42,100 nt of DNA, from contig CAINCZ010000177.1 of the NCBI GenBank assembly GCA_903847195.1, positions 1 through 42,100 of the forward strand. The letters run 5' to 3'. Positions within the stretch are counted from its first letter, which is position 1. Each line of letters opens with the position of its first letter. The position numbers and the translations under genes were made by a program. The stretch is from an uncultured Acidobacteriota bacterium. GTDB lineage: Bacteria; Acidobacteriota; Terriglobia; Terriglobales; CAINCZ01. This document shows, in pieces, positions 17,912 through 25,629 of the stretch. The notes under the pieces were generated by a model, which saw nothing but the letters and a program-made list of their open reading frames with translations, ran no database searches and had not been told where the DNA came from.

Positions 17912-18109
17912 CTAAGAGCGGTCGGCCGGAACCTTGGCGTTCGGATCGATGCGCGAAAACTTGAAATCCAGGAAGCGCCGGTCGCAGTCGATGCAGCGGT
18001 ACCAGCGAATCAGCTTGATCCACTGGACAAAGGACTCGAACGCAGTTTGCGATATGGCGTAGTCCGACTTGCGAACGTTACTGCTGCCGCAGAGGTGACA
18101 TTGAATCAC
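17912..18109 (-). CDS. Small zinc-ribbon-like protein
   Basis: The 65-residue protein starts at a GTG (18109) with GAGGA about 11 nt upstream. It has two Cys-x2-Cys pairs, CHLCG at the N-terminus and CIDCDRRF about 35 residues later, spaced as in a zinc ribbon, with an aromatic, basic linker (WIKLIRWYR). A structural metal site is likely; binding to nucleic acid or protein is possible but unproven. It lies about 100 nt upstream of the flavoprotein gene on the same strand and may be cotranscribed with it. Confidence 0.8.
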   Translation of the reverse strand: MIQCHLCGSSNVRKSDYAISQTAFESFVQWIKLIRWYRCIDCDRRFLDFKFSRIDPNAKVPADRS

Positions 18110-18357
18110 GCGCTTGCATTCCTCGCTTGATAGTCCGAAACCGCTGGTTCTGTTTCGGGAAGCTTAGCATGAAATCGTGCCGAAATGGCCTATCCAAGTC
18201 ATAAAGATTCTGCATGCGGCACGCGAGGTACCGCTACACCTGCAAGGCGCGTCAGGCATCGGACCAGGGGCTGGCACCGTCGCCGCAGCGCTGAGCCGAC
18301 AGACGATGTAACCGTTGGAGGACAAGAAATGCTGGGGAAAGACGGCGAGAGGGAAAC

Positions 18358-18434
18358 TGGTGCGCCCGGAGAGATTCGAACTCCCGACCTATTGCTCCGG
18401 AGGCAATCGCTCTATCCAACTGAGCTACGGGCGC
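18358..18434 (-). tRNA. tRNA-Arg (anticodon CCG)
   Basis: The minus strand reads a complete cloverleaf. The acceptor GCGCCCG pairs with CGGGCGC; the D-arm is AGCTCAGTTGGATAGAGC; the anticodon arm ATTGC-CTCCGGA-GCAAT has CCG in the anticodon position; and the T-arm carries GGTTCGAATC-type bases (AGTTCGAAT). The discriminator is A, and CCA is encoded (18358-18360). It reads CGG arginine codons, which are frequent in this GC-rich DNA. Confidence 0.95.
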
Positions 18435-18786
18435 GCACGTCCTAATTATAGCCTGTCGCCCGGCCCCGGCTCCAAAAACGCCCGTCTTTCATTTGCCGAG
18501 GGATTTCGCGCGGCGTATTCTTACACTCCAAGCGGCCTTCGCTCCGGCACTGGGTGACCCGGCGAACGTGCTCCAGCCCGCGCAGGGTGCGGCGGCGGCA
18601 GTTTCGTCCTCGGGAAACGGGTTGCCGGGCGCTGCTCTTCTATGCTGGAGCGGCAGCAGCGGATCGCGGGCCGACACTGGCACGGGTGGCAGCAGGAGCG
18701 AGAGGCCGGACATGTTGGATATGCGGGAGGAACGTTTTTCGAGGGTTGCGGGGATGCGAGGAAGGCAGGAGGCGAAAGTGGGAGAG
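18435..18786. other. Intergenic stretch, nothing firm
   Basis: A plus-strand frame runs open through this region into the next gene, but its first hundred residues are low-complexity (Ala/Gly/Ser-rich) without a family signature. I treat it as non-coding up to the start chosen at 18787; an alternative ATG with GAGAGG upstream is at 18712. Confidence 0.4.
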
Positions 18787-19080
18787 ATGAAGAACTGGAA
18801 GCGGGCGTTGGTGTTTGGCTCATTGGGAGCGGGTGCGCTGTTGCTGATCAGCGGCAAGCGTCCCGCCGGGCTTGCGGTGGCAACTGTGGGCTTGGCGATG
18901 CTGGCGTCGGAATATCCCGACACATTTGAGCGCGTATGGGAACAGGCGCCGGATTACGTTTCGCGCGGCATCAACATCTTCCAGACGCTTTCGCAGATTA
19001 CCGAGCGCTTCGCCGACCAGACGTCGCGGCGTGGACTCGAGAGCGCATGGGCGGAGATGCGGCAACAGGTAGGCCGCTAG
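18787..19080 (+). CDS. Small membrane-associated unknown protein
   Basis: The 97-residue product starts MKNWKRALVFGSLGAGALLLISGK, then GLAVATVGLAMLASEYPDTFE, so two short hydrophobic segments near the N-terminus are followed by a soluble helical tail (IFQTLSQITERFADQ). GGGAGAG is just upstream of the ATG. An earlier ATG at 18712 would add 25 charged residues. No family recognised; an inner-membrane anchor is likely from the hydrophobicity. Confidence 0.7.
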   Translation: MKNWKRALVFGSLGAGALLLISGKRPAGLAVATVGLAMLASEYPDTFERVWEQAPDYVSRGINIFQTLSQITERFADQTSRRGLESAWAEMRQQVGR

Positions 19081-19183
19081 TTTTCTGATCTGCGGGCTGG
19101 GACCGGCGCGATTAGCTGAGCCGGAATGTCGACGGCACGCCGCACCTGCCACGCACCTTCTCCAATGCTGGGAAAGGATTAGT

Positions 19184-19200
19184 ACATTAAATGCTAATGT
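19184..19200. promoter_or_regulatory. AT-rich inverted repeat, operator-like
   Basis: ACATTA-aatgc-TAATGT is a perfect inverted repeat in otherwise GC-rich DNA. An overlapping ATTAG/CTAAT pair lies around it (from 19179), and CATATAGA follows. It looks like a regulator binding site over a weak promoter, but the regulator and target are unknown. Confidence 0.4.
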
Positions 19201-19225
19201 CATATAGAGCAATGGACCAGGGCTA

Positions 19226-19489
19226 GTGCGAGTCGGCAGGGCGGTCGGCGGAAAGCGGCTCAGGTACAAGCATCGCAGCACTACTTCGTTGCGGGCGGGC
19301 AACTGCAATTCCCGGAGAAACGTCCAGCTCGAAATGAAGCGGGGACCAAGGTGGGCGCAGTTGTTGCCGATGGCGGTGGCTCTTAGCCTGGCGCTCAACG
19401 CACGATCGCCGGAGAAGCATCTGGACAATGCCGAAGCCGGCGTTATCTGCCGTCCTTCGGCCTGTCTGCTGGGTTACCTGCACGGCTAG
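19226..19489 (+). CDS. Doubtful small ORF
   Basis: A GTG-initiated frame of 87 codons lies after the AT-rich inverted repeat. The product is basic at first and has one hydrophobic run (WAQLLPMAVALSLALNA), with two Cys near the end. An internal ATG (19334) would give a 51-residue protein starting MKRGPRWAQLLPM, which looks like a signal or anchor peptide. There is no clear ribosome binding site. It is listed only because it follows an operator-like site. Confidence 0.25.
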   Translation: MRVGRAVGGKRLRYKHRSTTSLRAGNCNSRRNVQLEMKRGPRWAQLLPMAVALSLALNARSPEKHLDNAEAGVICRPSACLLGYLHG

Positions 19490-19674
19490 GAAGAGGGACT
19501 GCCGTCGTCACCGGCACAGGTGCAGGATTTTGACGAGAGCTTGGCCCCGCTTCTCCCGAATAGCCCCACCGGACGCTAGAAGGTAACTTTCGGGCATGTA
19601 CCACAGTACAATCCCTTGCTTTTCTCTCAGCCTGTTTGGGACTATGCTGGACAAAGTATTAGGAGAGAAGTTAT

Positions 19675-20328
19675 ATGGCCCTCCCCGGTGCAAGCAAGCC
19701 GCGTATTCGTATCGCAGTGGTGGAAAGCGATCCGCTGCGCCTGGTCGGCTTCCGGGCCCTGTTTGAAGCCGAGCCGGAATTTGAACTGGTTACGACCTCG
19801 CTCGAAGAGGTGAAGGAGCAGCGCAACTGCGATCTCGTGCTGCTGGGCGGACGCGGCGGCAACAATCCTTTCGATCTTGTGGCCAGCCTGCGCAGCTCAC
19901 GTCCGGAGATGCGCATCGTGGTGACCGGATCAGGCGCTACCGACGAGACCATCCTGAAAGCGCTGGCCGCCGGCGCGAAGGGATACGTGGACGAAGCCGC
20001 GCCTGCAGCGGATTTCATGATGGCCGTGCGCGTGGTTAACTCGGGCTCGGTGTGGGCGCCGCGGCGCGTGCTGTCGATGTTCATCGAGCGCGTGACCAGC
20101 CACTCGCCGCTCTTCTCCGGCGCCAAGGTAGTCTTCACCGACCGCGAGCGGCAGGTGCTCGAGTTGCTGGTTGGCGGCAGTTCCAACCGTGAAATCGGCG
20201 CCGTCCTCGGCATTGAGGAACGCACGGTCAAGGCGCACGTGGCCAAGCTGATGCGCAAGGTCGGAGTGCAGAACCGCATCGCGCTCTCGATTCACGCCAT
20301 CACGCATTCGCTGGTCCGCAACGTCTGA
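19675..20328 (+). CDS. LuxR-type response regulator with degenerate receiver
   Basis: The 217-residue protein has an N-terminal receiver (about 12-130) and a C-terminal LuxR/NarL helix-turn-helix (about 150-210: FTDRERQVLELLVGGSSNREIGAVLGI, then VKAHVAKLMRKVGVQNR). The acidic pocket ESD, the T/S position (VVTGSG) and the conserved Lys (GAKGYVDEA) are present. The phospho-acceptor Asp is replaced by Gly58 (DLVLLGGRGGN where DLVLLD is usual). It therefore probably acts without phosphorylation. AGGAGAG precedes the ATG. No histidine kinase is adjacent, which fits an orphan regulator. Confidence 0.92.
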   Translation: MALPGASKPRIRIAVVESDPLRLVGFRALFEAEPEFELVTTSLEEVKEQRNCDLVLLGGRGGNNPFDLVASLRSSRPEMRIVVTGSGATDETILKALAAGAKGYVDEAAPAADFMMAVRVVNSGSVWAPRRVLSMFIERVTSHSPLFSGAKVVFTDRERQVLELLVGGSSNREIGAVLGIEERTVKAHVAKLMRKVGVQNRIALSIHAITHSLVRNV

Positions 20329-20606
20329 GTCTGCGGCTTCACCGGGCCTGCGCCGGGGAATCCCTCCGGTTACCATAGGGCCCTGCACTGGCGTGACTTG
20401 CGCCAATCCCCTAAGTGGCTCAGACTCCCCCTACCTCTCCGCGCTTCTCGAAGCGTTGTCCGGCGTCGCATGTGGCTACCGATGCCGGATTTTTTGCGCG
20501 CCCGGCGGACCGCCCGCGTGCGCCCAACCAGTAAACATCGCTGTCCCACTCGCTGCCCGGATGAAGTACCATTTCTGAGGACAGGCTTACCTGTCAGGAG
20601 CTGAAT

Positions 20607-21290
20607 GTGAAGCGATTCATCGCGGTCGTTGTTCTAGTCATCTGCGCCGCTCCCCTCTGGGCGCAGGACCGGGAAAAACAGATTCGGCGCGTGGAAGAAG
20701 CCGGCACCGTGCTGAAAGAGATCATGTCCGCCTCCGACCGGGGGATTCCGGAAGACATCATGAGCTCGGCCAAGTGCGTTGCCGTGGTGCCCTCGATGCT
20801 GAAGGGCGGCCTGGTGGTGGGCGGTGCCTACGGCCATGGCGTGGCGAGTTGCCGGACGGAAAAAGGCACGTGGAGCGCGCCGGCCTTCTTCGGCGTTAAG
20901 GGCGGCAGCTTCGGGTTCCAGATCGGCGGCCAGGCGGTTGACTTGGTGATGCTGATCATGAACGAAACCGGAATGAACAACCTGCTGGCCAGCAAGTTCA
21001 AGCTGGGAGCCGACGCGTCGGTGGCAGCAGGCCCGGTAGGGCGGCTGGCCGAGGGCTCGACCGACTGGAAGATGCGGGCGCAGGTGCTGACCTATTCGCG
21101 GGCACGCGGTGTTTTTGCCGGCGTCTCGCTCAATGGCGCGGTGATTTCGCAGGATCGCGACGACACGCGCCTGTTCTACGGGCGCATGGTGCCCTTCCGT
21201 ACGCTGCTGCTCGGCAACATGGCAGCTCCGACGGAGGCCAAGCCGTTTCTGGATATGCTCTCCAGGTACGGCGGCAGGTCCAAGAAGTAG
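20607..21290 (+). CDS. SYLF-domain lipid-binding protein (Ysc84 family)
   Basis: The 227-residue precursor begins MKRFIAVVVLVICAAPLWAQ, a clear signal peptide with cleavage after the Ala-Gln region, so the protein is exported. The SYLF domain follows: CVAVVPSMLKGGLVVGGAYGHGV, PAFFGVKGGSFGFQIGGQAVDLVMLI and YSRARGVFAGVSLNGA are family hallmarks. The start is a GTG with AGGAG 6 nt upstream. Family members bind phospholipids or phosphoinositides; the bacterial role is not settled. About 280 nt with no gene separate it from the regulator upstream. Confidence 0.93.
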   Translation: MKRFIAVVVLVICAAPLWAQDREKQIRRVEEAGTVLKEIMSASDRGIPEDIMSSAKCVAVVPSMLKGGLVVGGAYGHGVASCRTEKGTWSAPAFFGVKGGSFGFQIGGQAVDLVMLIMNETGMNNLLASKFKLGADASVAAGPVGRLAEGSTDWKMRAQVLTYSRARGVFAGVSLNGAVISQDRDDTRLFYGRMVPFRTLLLGNMAAPTEAKPFLDMLSRYGGRSKK

Positions 21291-21436
21291 CTTTCCGGCC
21301 GGGCCGGGTGCCGACAGGCAGCGAGCGAGCCGCCCGCAATCGTGGCGGCCCACCGCAGCTTTGGTATCCGGCTCGGGTTGATACCTATGGCGGGCCGGGC
21401 GCCCGTCCCGTCCATCTGAATTCCGCCCAACTAAGA

Positions 21437-22336
21437 ATGCGTCATCTTCTTGAGTACCTGCCAGTCTGGGTGTTGCTGAAAGGCTTGGGCGTGCTGCCCC
21501 GGCCGGCGGCGCACTGGGTTGGAATGGCGATTACCCGGATGTTCTACCGCGTTCATCCGCGGCTGCGCAAGGTAGGAGAGCGCAATCTGGAGATGGCGTT
21601 TCCGCAGATGCCGGCGGCGGAGCGCGAACAGATCCTGCGCGCCGAGTATGACAACCTGGGCCGGTTGCTGGCTGAGTTCTGCCTCTTCCCGCGATACACC
21701 CGCGAGAACACTCGCGACTTTGTGACCTACGAAGGGCTGGAGCATTACCTGGCCGCGCAGGAGCGGTGCAAGGGCGTACTGCTGCTGACGGCGCATCTGG
21801 GCGGCTGGGAGGTCGGCTCGTTCGTGCATTCGCTCAACGGCTATCCGATGCGTGTGGTGGTGCGCGCTCTGGATAATCCGTATGTGGAGCGGCTTTCGCA
21901 GCGCTACCGCACCATGCATGGCAATGCTACCTTCGGCAAACAGGAGTTCGCCCGCGGCCTGATTGCCGCCATGCGCGCCGGCGAGACGGTCGGCATTCTG
22001 ATGGACACCAACATGACGCCGCCGCAGGGCGTCTTCGTGCCGTTCTTCGGCATCCTCGCCTGCACGGCCAGCGGAGTGGCGCGGGTGGCGCTGCGCACGG
22101 GGGCCGCGGTCGTCCCGGCCTTTACCGTGTGGCACGAGGAACAGCCGGGTTACCGCATCCACTTTGAACCGGCGCTGCCGCTGGTGTGCACAGGCGATGA
22201 CGAGGCCGACGCCCGCGAAAACACCGCCCGCTTCAACGCCGCGATCGAGCAGTATGTACGCCGTTATCCCGGCCAGTGGCTCTGGGTGCACCGGCGCTGG
22301 AAGGCGCGCCCGCCGGGCGAGCCGCCGCTCTACTGA
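21437..22336 (+). CDS. LpxL/HtrB-family lipid A acyltransferase
   Basis: Family members add secondary acyl chains to lipid A at the inner membrane. The 299-residue protein starts MRHLLEYLPVWVLLKGL, an N-terminal membrane anchor, and carries the catalytic H-x4-D/E motif as H120-LGGW-E125, followed by the RALDNPYVERLSQRYR and MDTNMTPPQG motifs and the WLWVHRRWKARPPGE terminus. I start at ATG 21437, where the family begins; the frame upstream lacks similarity. It suggests a Gram-negative outer membrane. The exact acyl donor cannot be told. Confidence 0.92.
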   Translation: MRHLLEYLPVWVLLKGLGVLPRPAAHWVGMAITRMFYRVHPRLRKVGERNLEMAFPQMPAAEREQILRAEYDNLGRLLAEFCLFPRYTRENTRDFVTYEGLEHYLAAQERCKGVLLLTAHLGGWEVGSFVHSLNGYPMRVVVRALDNPYVERLSQRYRTMHGNATFGKQEFARGLIAAMRAGETVGILMDTNMTPPQGVFVPFFGILACTASGVARVALRTGAAVVPAFTVWHEEQPGYRIHFEPALPLVCTGDDEADARENTARFNAAIEQYVRRYPGQWLWVHRRWKARPPGEPPLY

Positions 22337-22461
22337 AGAACCAACAATACAAACCTCGCGCTGCATTTTTCGCCGTCGTTGTGCGCTATACTGCGCCCAA
22401 ACGTCCCGCGCGGATTTCGCGGCGAAAGCGCGCGGGCGATTGCCGAATTTATTGGAGTCCT

Positions 22462-22734
22462 ATGTCGAGCCCTACAACAGGAACGCTTTTACCGGCCGAT
22501 ACCCTGGCCGCCCTGGAACAGAAGATCTACCGCACGATCGATTTGTTGAAGACCGCCAAGGCCGCCAAGGCCGACGCCGAGCGCGACGTCGCCCGCCTGC
22601 GCGAACAGGCGGAGATGCGCGAGGAAGAACTGGAAGCGGCGCGCAATGAGAACCTGGCCTTGCGCAAGGAACGCGAAGACGTGCGGGCGCGGGTGGAAAA
22701 GCTGCTGGAGCAGATCGAAACCCTGGCCGAGTAG
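22462..22734 (+). CDS. Coiled-coil protein, ZapB-like in context
   Basis: The 90-residue protein is almost wholly a charged coiled coil from about residue 15 (IYRTIDLLKTAKAAK to VEKLLEQIETLAE), rich in Ala, Arg and Glu with heptad-like spacing. TTGGAG precedes the ATG by about 6 nt. It lies 63 nt upstream of zapA on the same strand. Small coiled-coil proteins beside zapA often act in the division ring, and size and form match ZapB, but sequence alone does not prove homology. TATACT at 22387-22392 may be the -10 of the pair. Confidence 0.85.
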   Translation: MSSPTTGTLLPADTLAALEQKIYRTIDLLKTAKAAKADAERDVARLREQAEMREEELEAARNENLALRKEREDVRARVEKLLEQIETLAE

Positions 22735-22797
22735 GAAGACCTTTGGCATTAACGGCCGGGCGAGTGCAGCTGCCCGGTCCGCTACCAAGGAGCGAGC

Positions 22798-23109
22798 GTG
22801 ACGCAGAACGGCAGCATTCGCGTGGAGATTTACGACCAGACCTACAGCCTGCGCGGCACCGACCCGGAGTATATCCGCAAGCTGGCCGAGTACGTGGACG
22901 GCAAGATGCGGGCGGTGGCCGAGCAGACGGCAACGGTCGACTCGCTGCGGCTGGCCGTGCTGGCGGCGCTGAATATCGCCGACGAATACCAGTTGCTCAA
23001 GCGCAGCATCGACAACATGTCGAGCGATCTCAGCCAGCGAACGGGCAGGATGGCGGGCGCGCTGGACGAGGTGCTGGTCGAAGAAAAACGGGGACGGCGC
23101 GCCATTTGA
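22798..23109 (+). CDS. zapA: Cell division protein ZapA
   Basis: ZapA bundles FtsZ filaments in the cytoplasmic division ring. The 103-residue product has the N-terminal beta-rich FtsZ-binding part (SIRVEIYDQTYSLRGTDPEYIRKLAEYVDGKM) and the C-terminal helix that forms the coiled coil (LAVLAALNIADEYQLLK). The start is a GTG with AAGGAG 7 nt upstream. It forms a pair with the coiled-coil gene before it, and a likely 6S RNA follows. Confidence 0.93.
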   Translation: MTQNGSIRVEIYDQTYSLRGTDPEYIRKLAEYVDGKMRAVAEQTATVDSLRLAVLAALNIADEYQLLKRSIDNMSSDLSQRTGRMAGALDEVLVEEKRGRRAI

Positions 23110-23214
23110 CTGGTGGATGACCCGGGTCAGCCACCGGAGCCATAGCGCCCGCGGTCAAGCACGCCGATTGCCATCTTTTTCACCTTCCCCTCTTGCGAGT
23201 CGGCGGGCTTTTCT

Positions 23215-23440
23215 CTAGCATCCAACCTGAAAGTCGGCCTGCGAAGTTGGTGATCGCGGCGGTTGTTTTTTGAGCCAACAATAATGAGCAGGGGGCCCTA
23301 CTCGTAACGAAAGATCCGGTGTGCCGTGCTTCGCCTCGGCGAAGATGCCTAATGGATCGCGGAGGGCTTCCACCGTGATAACGGGCTCATGAAACGCTGA
23401 CGCACACGGCCAAGCGGGTCGACTTTTTCTGCTTGCATCG
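23215..23440 (+). ncRNA. Candidate 6S RNA downstream of zapA
   Basis: The gene-free stretch after zapA can close into a domain of about 200 nt. AAAGTCGGCC (23230-23239) pairs with GGTCGACTTT (23417-23426), 10 pairs with one G-U. Inside lies a largely open section, then an interrupted terminal stem: GAGC/GCTC, GCCCT/AGGGC, GATCC/GGATC and CTTCGCC/GGCGAAG. A long rod with a central bubble is the 6S architecture, which mimics an open promoter. The size fits, and zapA-ssrS adjacency is conserved in many bacteria. The boundaries are approximate, the strand is assumed, and I have not verified primary-sequence signatures. Confidence 0.45.
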
Positions 23441-23608
23441 AGTGATCGGGTCTCGCCTGGCCGTGCACGTTCTCTGAGGTTCGCCCTCGCGCCTGCTGTC
23501 ATCCTCCCCCGTCTTCACCTGCTACACTTAACGTGTCGTTGGGGACGGCGGCACATCCAATACCAATAGATACAACGCTGTTGATCCACTGCGGCTGGAG
23601 CTTTTCGC

Positions 23609-24415
23609 GTGTTTCCTGAACTCTTTCATATCGGCTCATTCTGGCTGCCCAGCTACGGTTTGCTGGTGGCGCTGGGCGTGCTGGCCGGTCTGTCCGTGGC
23701 GGCACGGCTGGCGCAGCGGGCCGGAGTGGACAGCGAGAACGCCTGGAACCTCGGCGCGCTGGTGGTGATCGCTTCCATTGCCGGCGCCAAGGTGATGTTG
23801 ATCATCAACGACTGGAGCTGGTACAGCGCACATCCGGGCGAGATTTTCAGCATATCGATGTTGCAGGCCGGCGGCGTCTTTTACGGCGGGCTGATTGCCG
23901 CAGTGGCGTTGTCGCTGTGGTACATCCGCCGGAACCGCCTGCCGGTGCTGAGCACTTGCGACTCCTTTGCGCCCGGCATCGCCCTCGGTCATGCTATCGG
24001 ACGCCTGGGCTGCTTTGCCGCCGGTTGTTGCTACGGCAAGCCCACCGCGCTGCCGTGGGGCGTGACGTTCACCAGTTCGCTGGCGCACCAGATTTCCGGC
24101 ACCCCGCTCAATATCGCGCTGCACCCGACCGAACTTTATGAGTCGCTGTTCGAGTTCTGCAATTTTCTGTTTCTCTATTGGCTGTTCAAGCGCAAGACGA
24201 GCGATGGACAGGTGCTGGGCGCATACATGTTCCTGTACGGCGTGGCCCGGTTCTTTATCGAGTTTGTGCGCGGCGATCCGGAGCGCGGATCGGTTTTCGG
24301 CGGCCTGATGACGGGCACGCAGCTGATCTCGATCGTGCTGGTGCTGATTGGGACGGCGCTATGGTTGCGGCGCGGGAAGCTGACGGTGCCGTCGGCGGCG
24401 CGGGCGAGCCGCTGA
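23609..24415 (+). CDS. lgt: Prolipoprotein diacylglyceryl transferase
   Basis: Lgt transfers diacylglycerol to the lipobox Cys of prolipoproteins in the inner membrane. The 268-residue protein has about seven hydrophobic segments, GLLVALGVLAG near the N-terminus, QAGGVFYGGLIAA, the Lgt signature AIGRLGCFAAGCCYGKP, HPTELYES, and RFFIEFVRGD with the essential Arg region. The start is GTG 23609 with GGAG 10 nt upstream. The Cys-rich variant of the signature (GCFAAGCCYG for GNFINGE) is a known Lgt form. It is followed by two palindromes and then the pseudouridine synthase. Confidence 0.93.
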   Translation: MFPELFHIGSFWLPSYGLLVALGVLAGLSVAARLAQRAGVDSENAWNLGALVVIASIAGAKVMLIINDWSWYSAHPGEIFSISMLQAGGVFYGGLIAAVALSLWYIRRNRLPVLSTCDSFAPGIALGHAIGRLGCFAAGCCYGKPTALPWGVTFTSSLAHQISGTPLNIALHPTELYESLFEFCNFLFLYWLFKRKTSDGQVLGAYMFLYGVARFFIEFVRGDPERGSVFGGLMTGTQLISIVLVLIGTALWLRRGKLTVPSAARASR

Positions 24416-24426
24416 GAGTCCGTATC

Positions 24427-24454
24427 CCACATCTGCTAAAGGCGGCAGATGTGG
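24427..24454. repeat. Palindrome after lgt (loop TAAAGGC)
   Basis: CCACATCTGC (24427-24436) pairs perfectly with GCAGATGTGG (24445-24454); the loop contains TAAAGGC. AACACC follows. It may double as the lgt transcript end, but no T-run is present. Confidence 0.75.
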
Positions 24455-24489
24455 AACACCGTTGATTCGCTGAGAAGTCAAAGTCAACA

Positions 24490-24530
24490 CCCCACCCTGA
24501 AGCGCCAAAAGCGGGCGCGTGAGGGTGAGG
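24490..24530. repeat. Palindrome before the pseudouridine synthase (loop AAAAGC)
   Basis: CCCCACCCTGAAGCGCC pairs imperfectly with the block 24513-24530 across AAAAGC and is followed by CACCCGC. It is a near copy of 4523-4563. Partial copies of the tail (CACCCGCAG, GTGGGCACC) continue to about 24564. Confidence 0.75.
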
Positions 24531-24591
24531 CACCCGCAGCTGTGTGACACCCGCAGATGTGGGCACCAGCGCACCAACGAAGGCTCCCGCA

Positions 24592-25629
24592 ATGGATGAA
24601 TACCCGAAACACATACCAGCTACACCGGATGATGCCGGCGTGCGGCTGGACCAGTTCCTGGTCCGCGCGCTGCCGGAAGCCAGCCGCGCGCGCGTGCAGC
24701 AGGTGATTGCCGCCGGACAGGTGCTGGTCGAGGACCAGCCGGCCAAGGCTTCGCTGCGCCTGCGGGGCCATGAGCGCGTCACCTTGCTGGGGCCGCTGGA
24801 AGCCAAGCCGCTGCGCGCCTTCGCCGAAGAGATTGCGCTCGATGTGGTTTACGAAGACGACGATCTGGCGGTAGTCAACAAGCCCGCCGGCATGATGGTG
24901 CATGCGGGCGCGGGCGCAACCGACGATACGCGCAACCGCGGCACGCTGGTCAATGCGCTGCTGCATCGCTTCGCGCAGCTGTCGGAAACGGGCGGCGCGG
25001 TGCGTCCCGGCATCGTGCACCGGCTCGACCGCAACACCAGCGGATTGATGCTGGTGGCGAAAAACGACATCGCCCATCGGCGGCTGGCCGAGCAGTTTGC
25101 GGGGCGCGAAGTGCATAAGACATACATGGCGCTGGTGCATGGCGCGCTCACGGCCGCCACCGGCACCATCGACACCTCCATCAGCCGCGACGCCATTCGC
25201 CGCATCCGCATGACCACGCGGCGCAGTGGCGGACGAACGGCGGTGAGCCACTGGAAGGTGGTCGAGCGCATCGATGGCCGGTACGGCAAGTTCACGCTGG
25301 TTGAGGTGAAGATCGAAACCGGCCGCACCCACCAGATACGCGTTCATCTCTCGTCGATCGGACATCCCGTGGCTGGCGACAATCTGTACGGCGCGCCGCG
25401 CGAGATCAAGCCGCTGCGCGCGGCGGCGGCGGACCCGGCCTTGAGCCTGGGACGGAACTTCCTACACGCCTGCAAACTGGAGTTCAGCCATCCGCGTTCG
25501 GCGGAGCCGATGAGTTTCGCGCGGCCGTTGCCGCCGGATTTGCAGCAGTTTTTTGAGGGATTGCAGGCTCCGGCGGAGCCCCCCCGCGCGGTCGGCCGGT
25601 CGGCACTTCCAGCAGGAGAGCCGTTATAA
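24592..25629 (+). CDS. RluD-type 23S rRNA pseudouridine synthase
   Basis: The 345-residue protein has an N-terminal S4 RNA-binding domain (VRLDQFLVRALPEASRARVQ, residues about 13-70) and a RluA/RluD catalytic domain with HRLDRNTSGLML, catalytic Asp146. GRTHQIRVHLSSIGHPVAGDNLYG is the conserved C-terminal motif. I start at ATG 24592 with GAAGG upstream. The stop overlaps the ATG of the VWFA gene (TAATG). The paralogue cannot be fixed, but the S4 domain and layout favour RluD. The last 20 residues are Pro/Ala-rich and probably disordered. Confidence 0.92.
   Translation: MDEYPKHIPATPDDAGVRLDQFLVRALPEASRARVQQVIAAGQVLVEDQPAKASLRLRGHERVTLLGPLEAKPLRAFAEEIALDVVYEDDDLAVVNKPAGMMVHAGAGATDDTRNRGTLVNALLHRFAQLSETGGAVRPGIVHRLDRNTSGLMLVAKNDIAHRRLAEQFAGREVHKTYMALVHGALTAATGTIDTSISRDAIRRIRMTTRRSGGRTAVSHWKVVERIDGRYGKFTLVEVKIETGRTHQIRVHLSSIGHPVAGDNLYGAPREIKPLRAAAADPALSLGRNFLHACKLEFSHPRSAEPMSFARPLPPDLQQFFEGLQAPAEPPRAVGRSALPAGEPL

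Larger units (their letters stand above)
19081..19674. other. Sparse region before the response regulator
   Basis: About 590 nt hold an AT-rich inverted repeat (19184-19200), a doubtful small ORF (19226-19489) and a leader before the regulator gene at 19675. No tRNA or strong terminator was seen. Confidence 0.45.
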
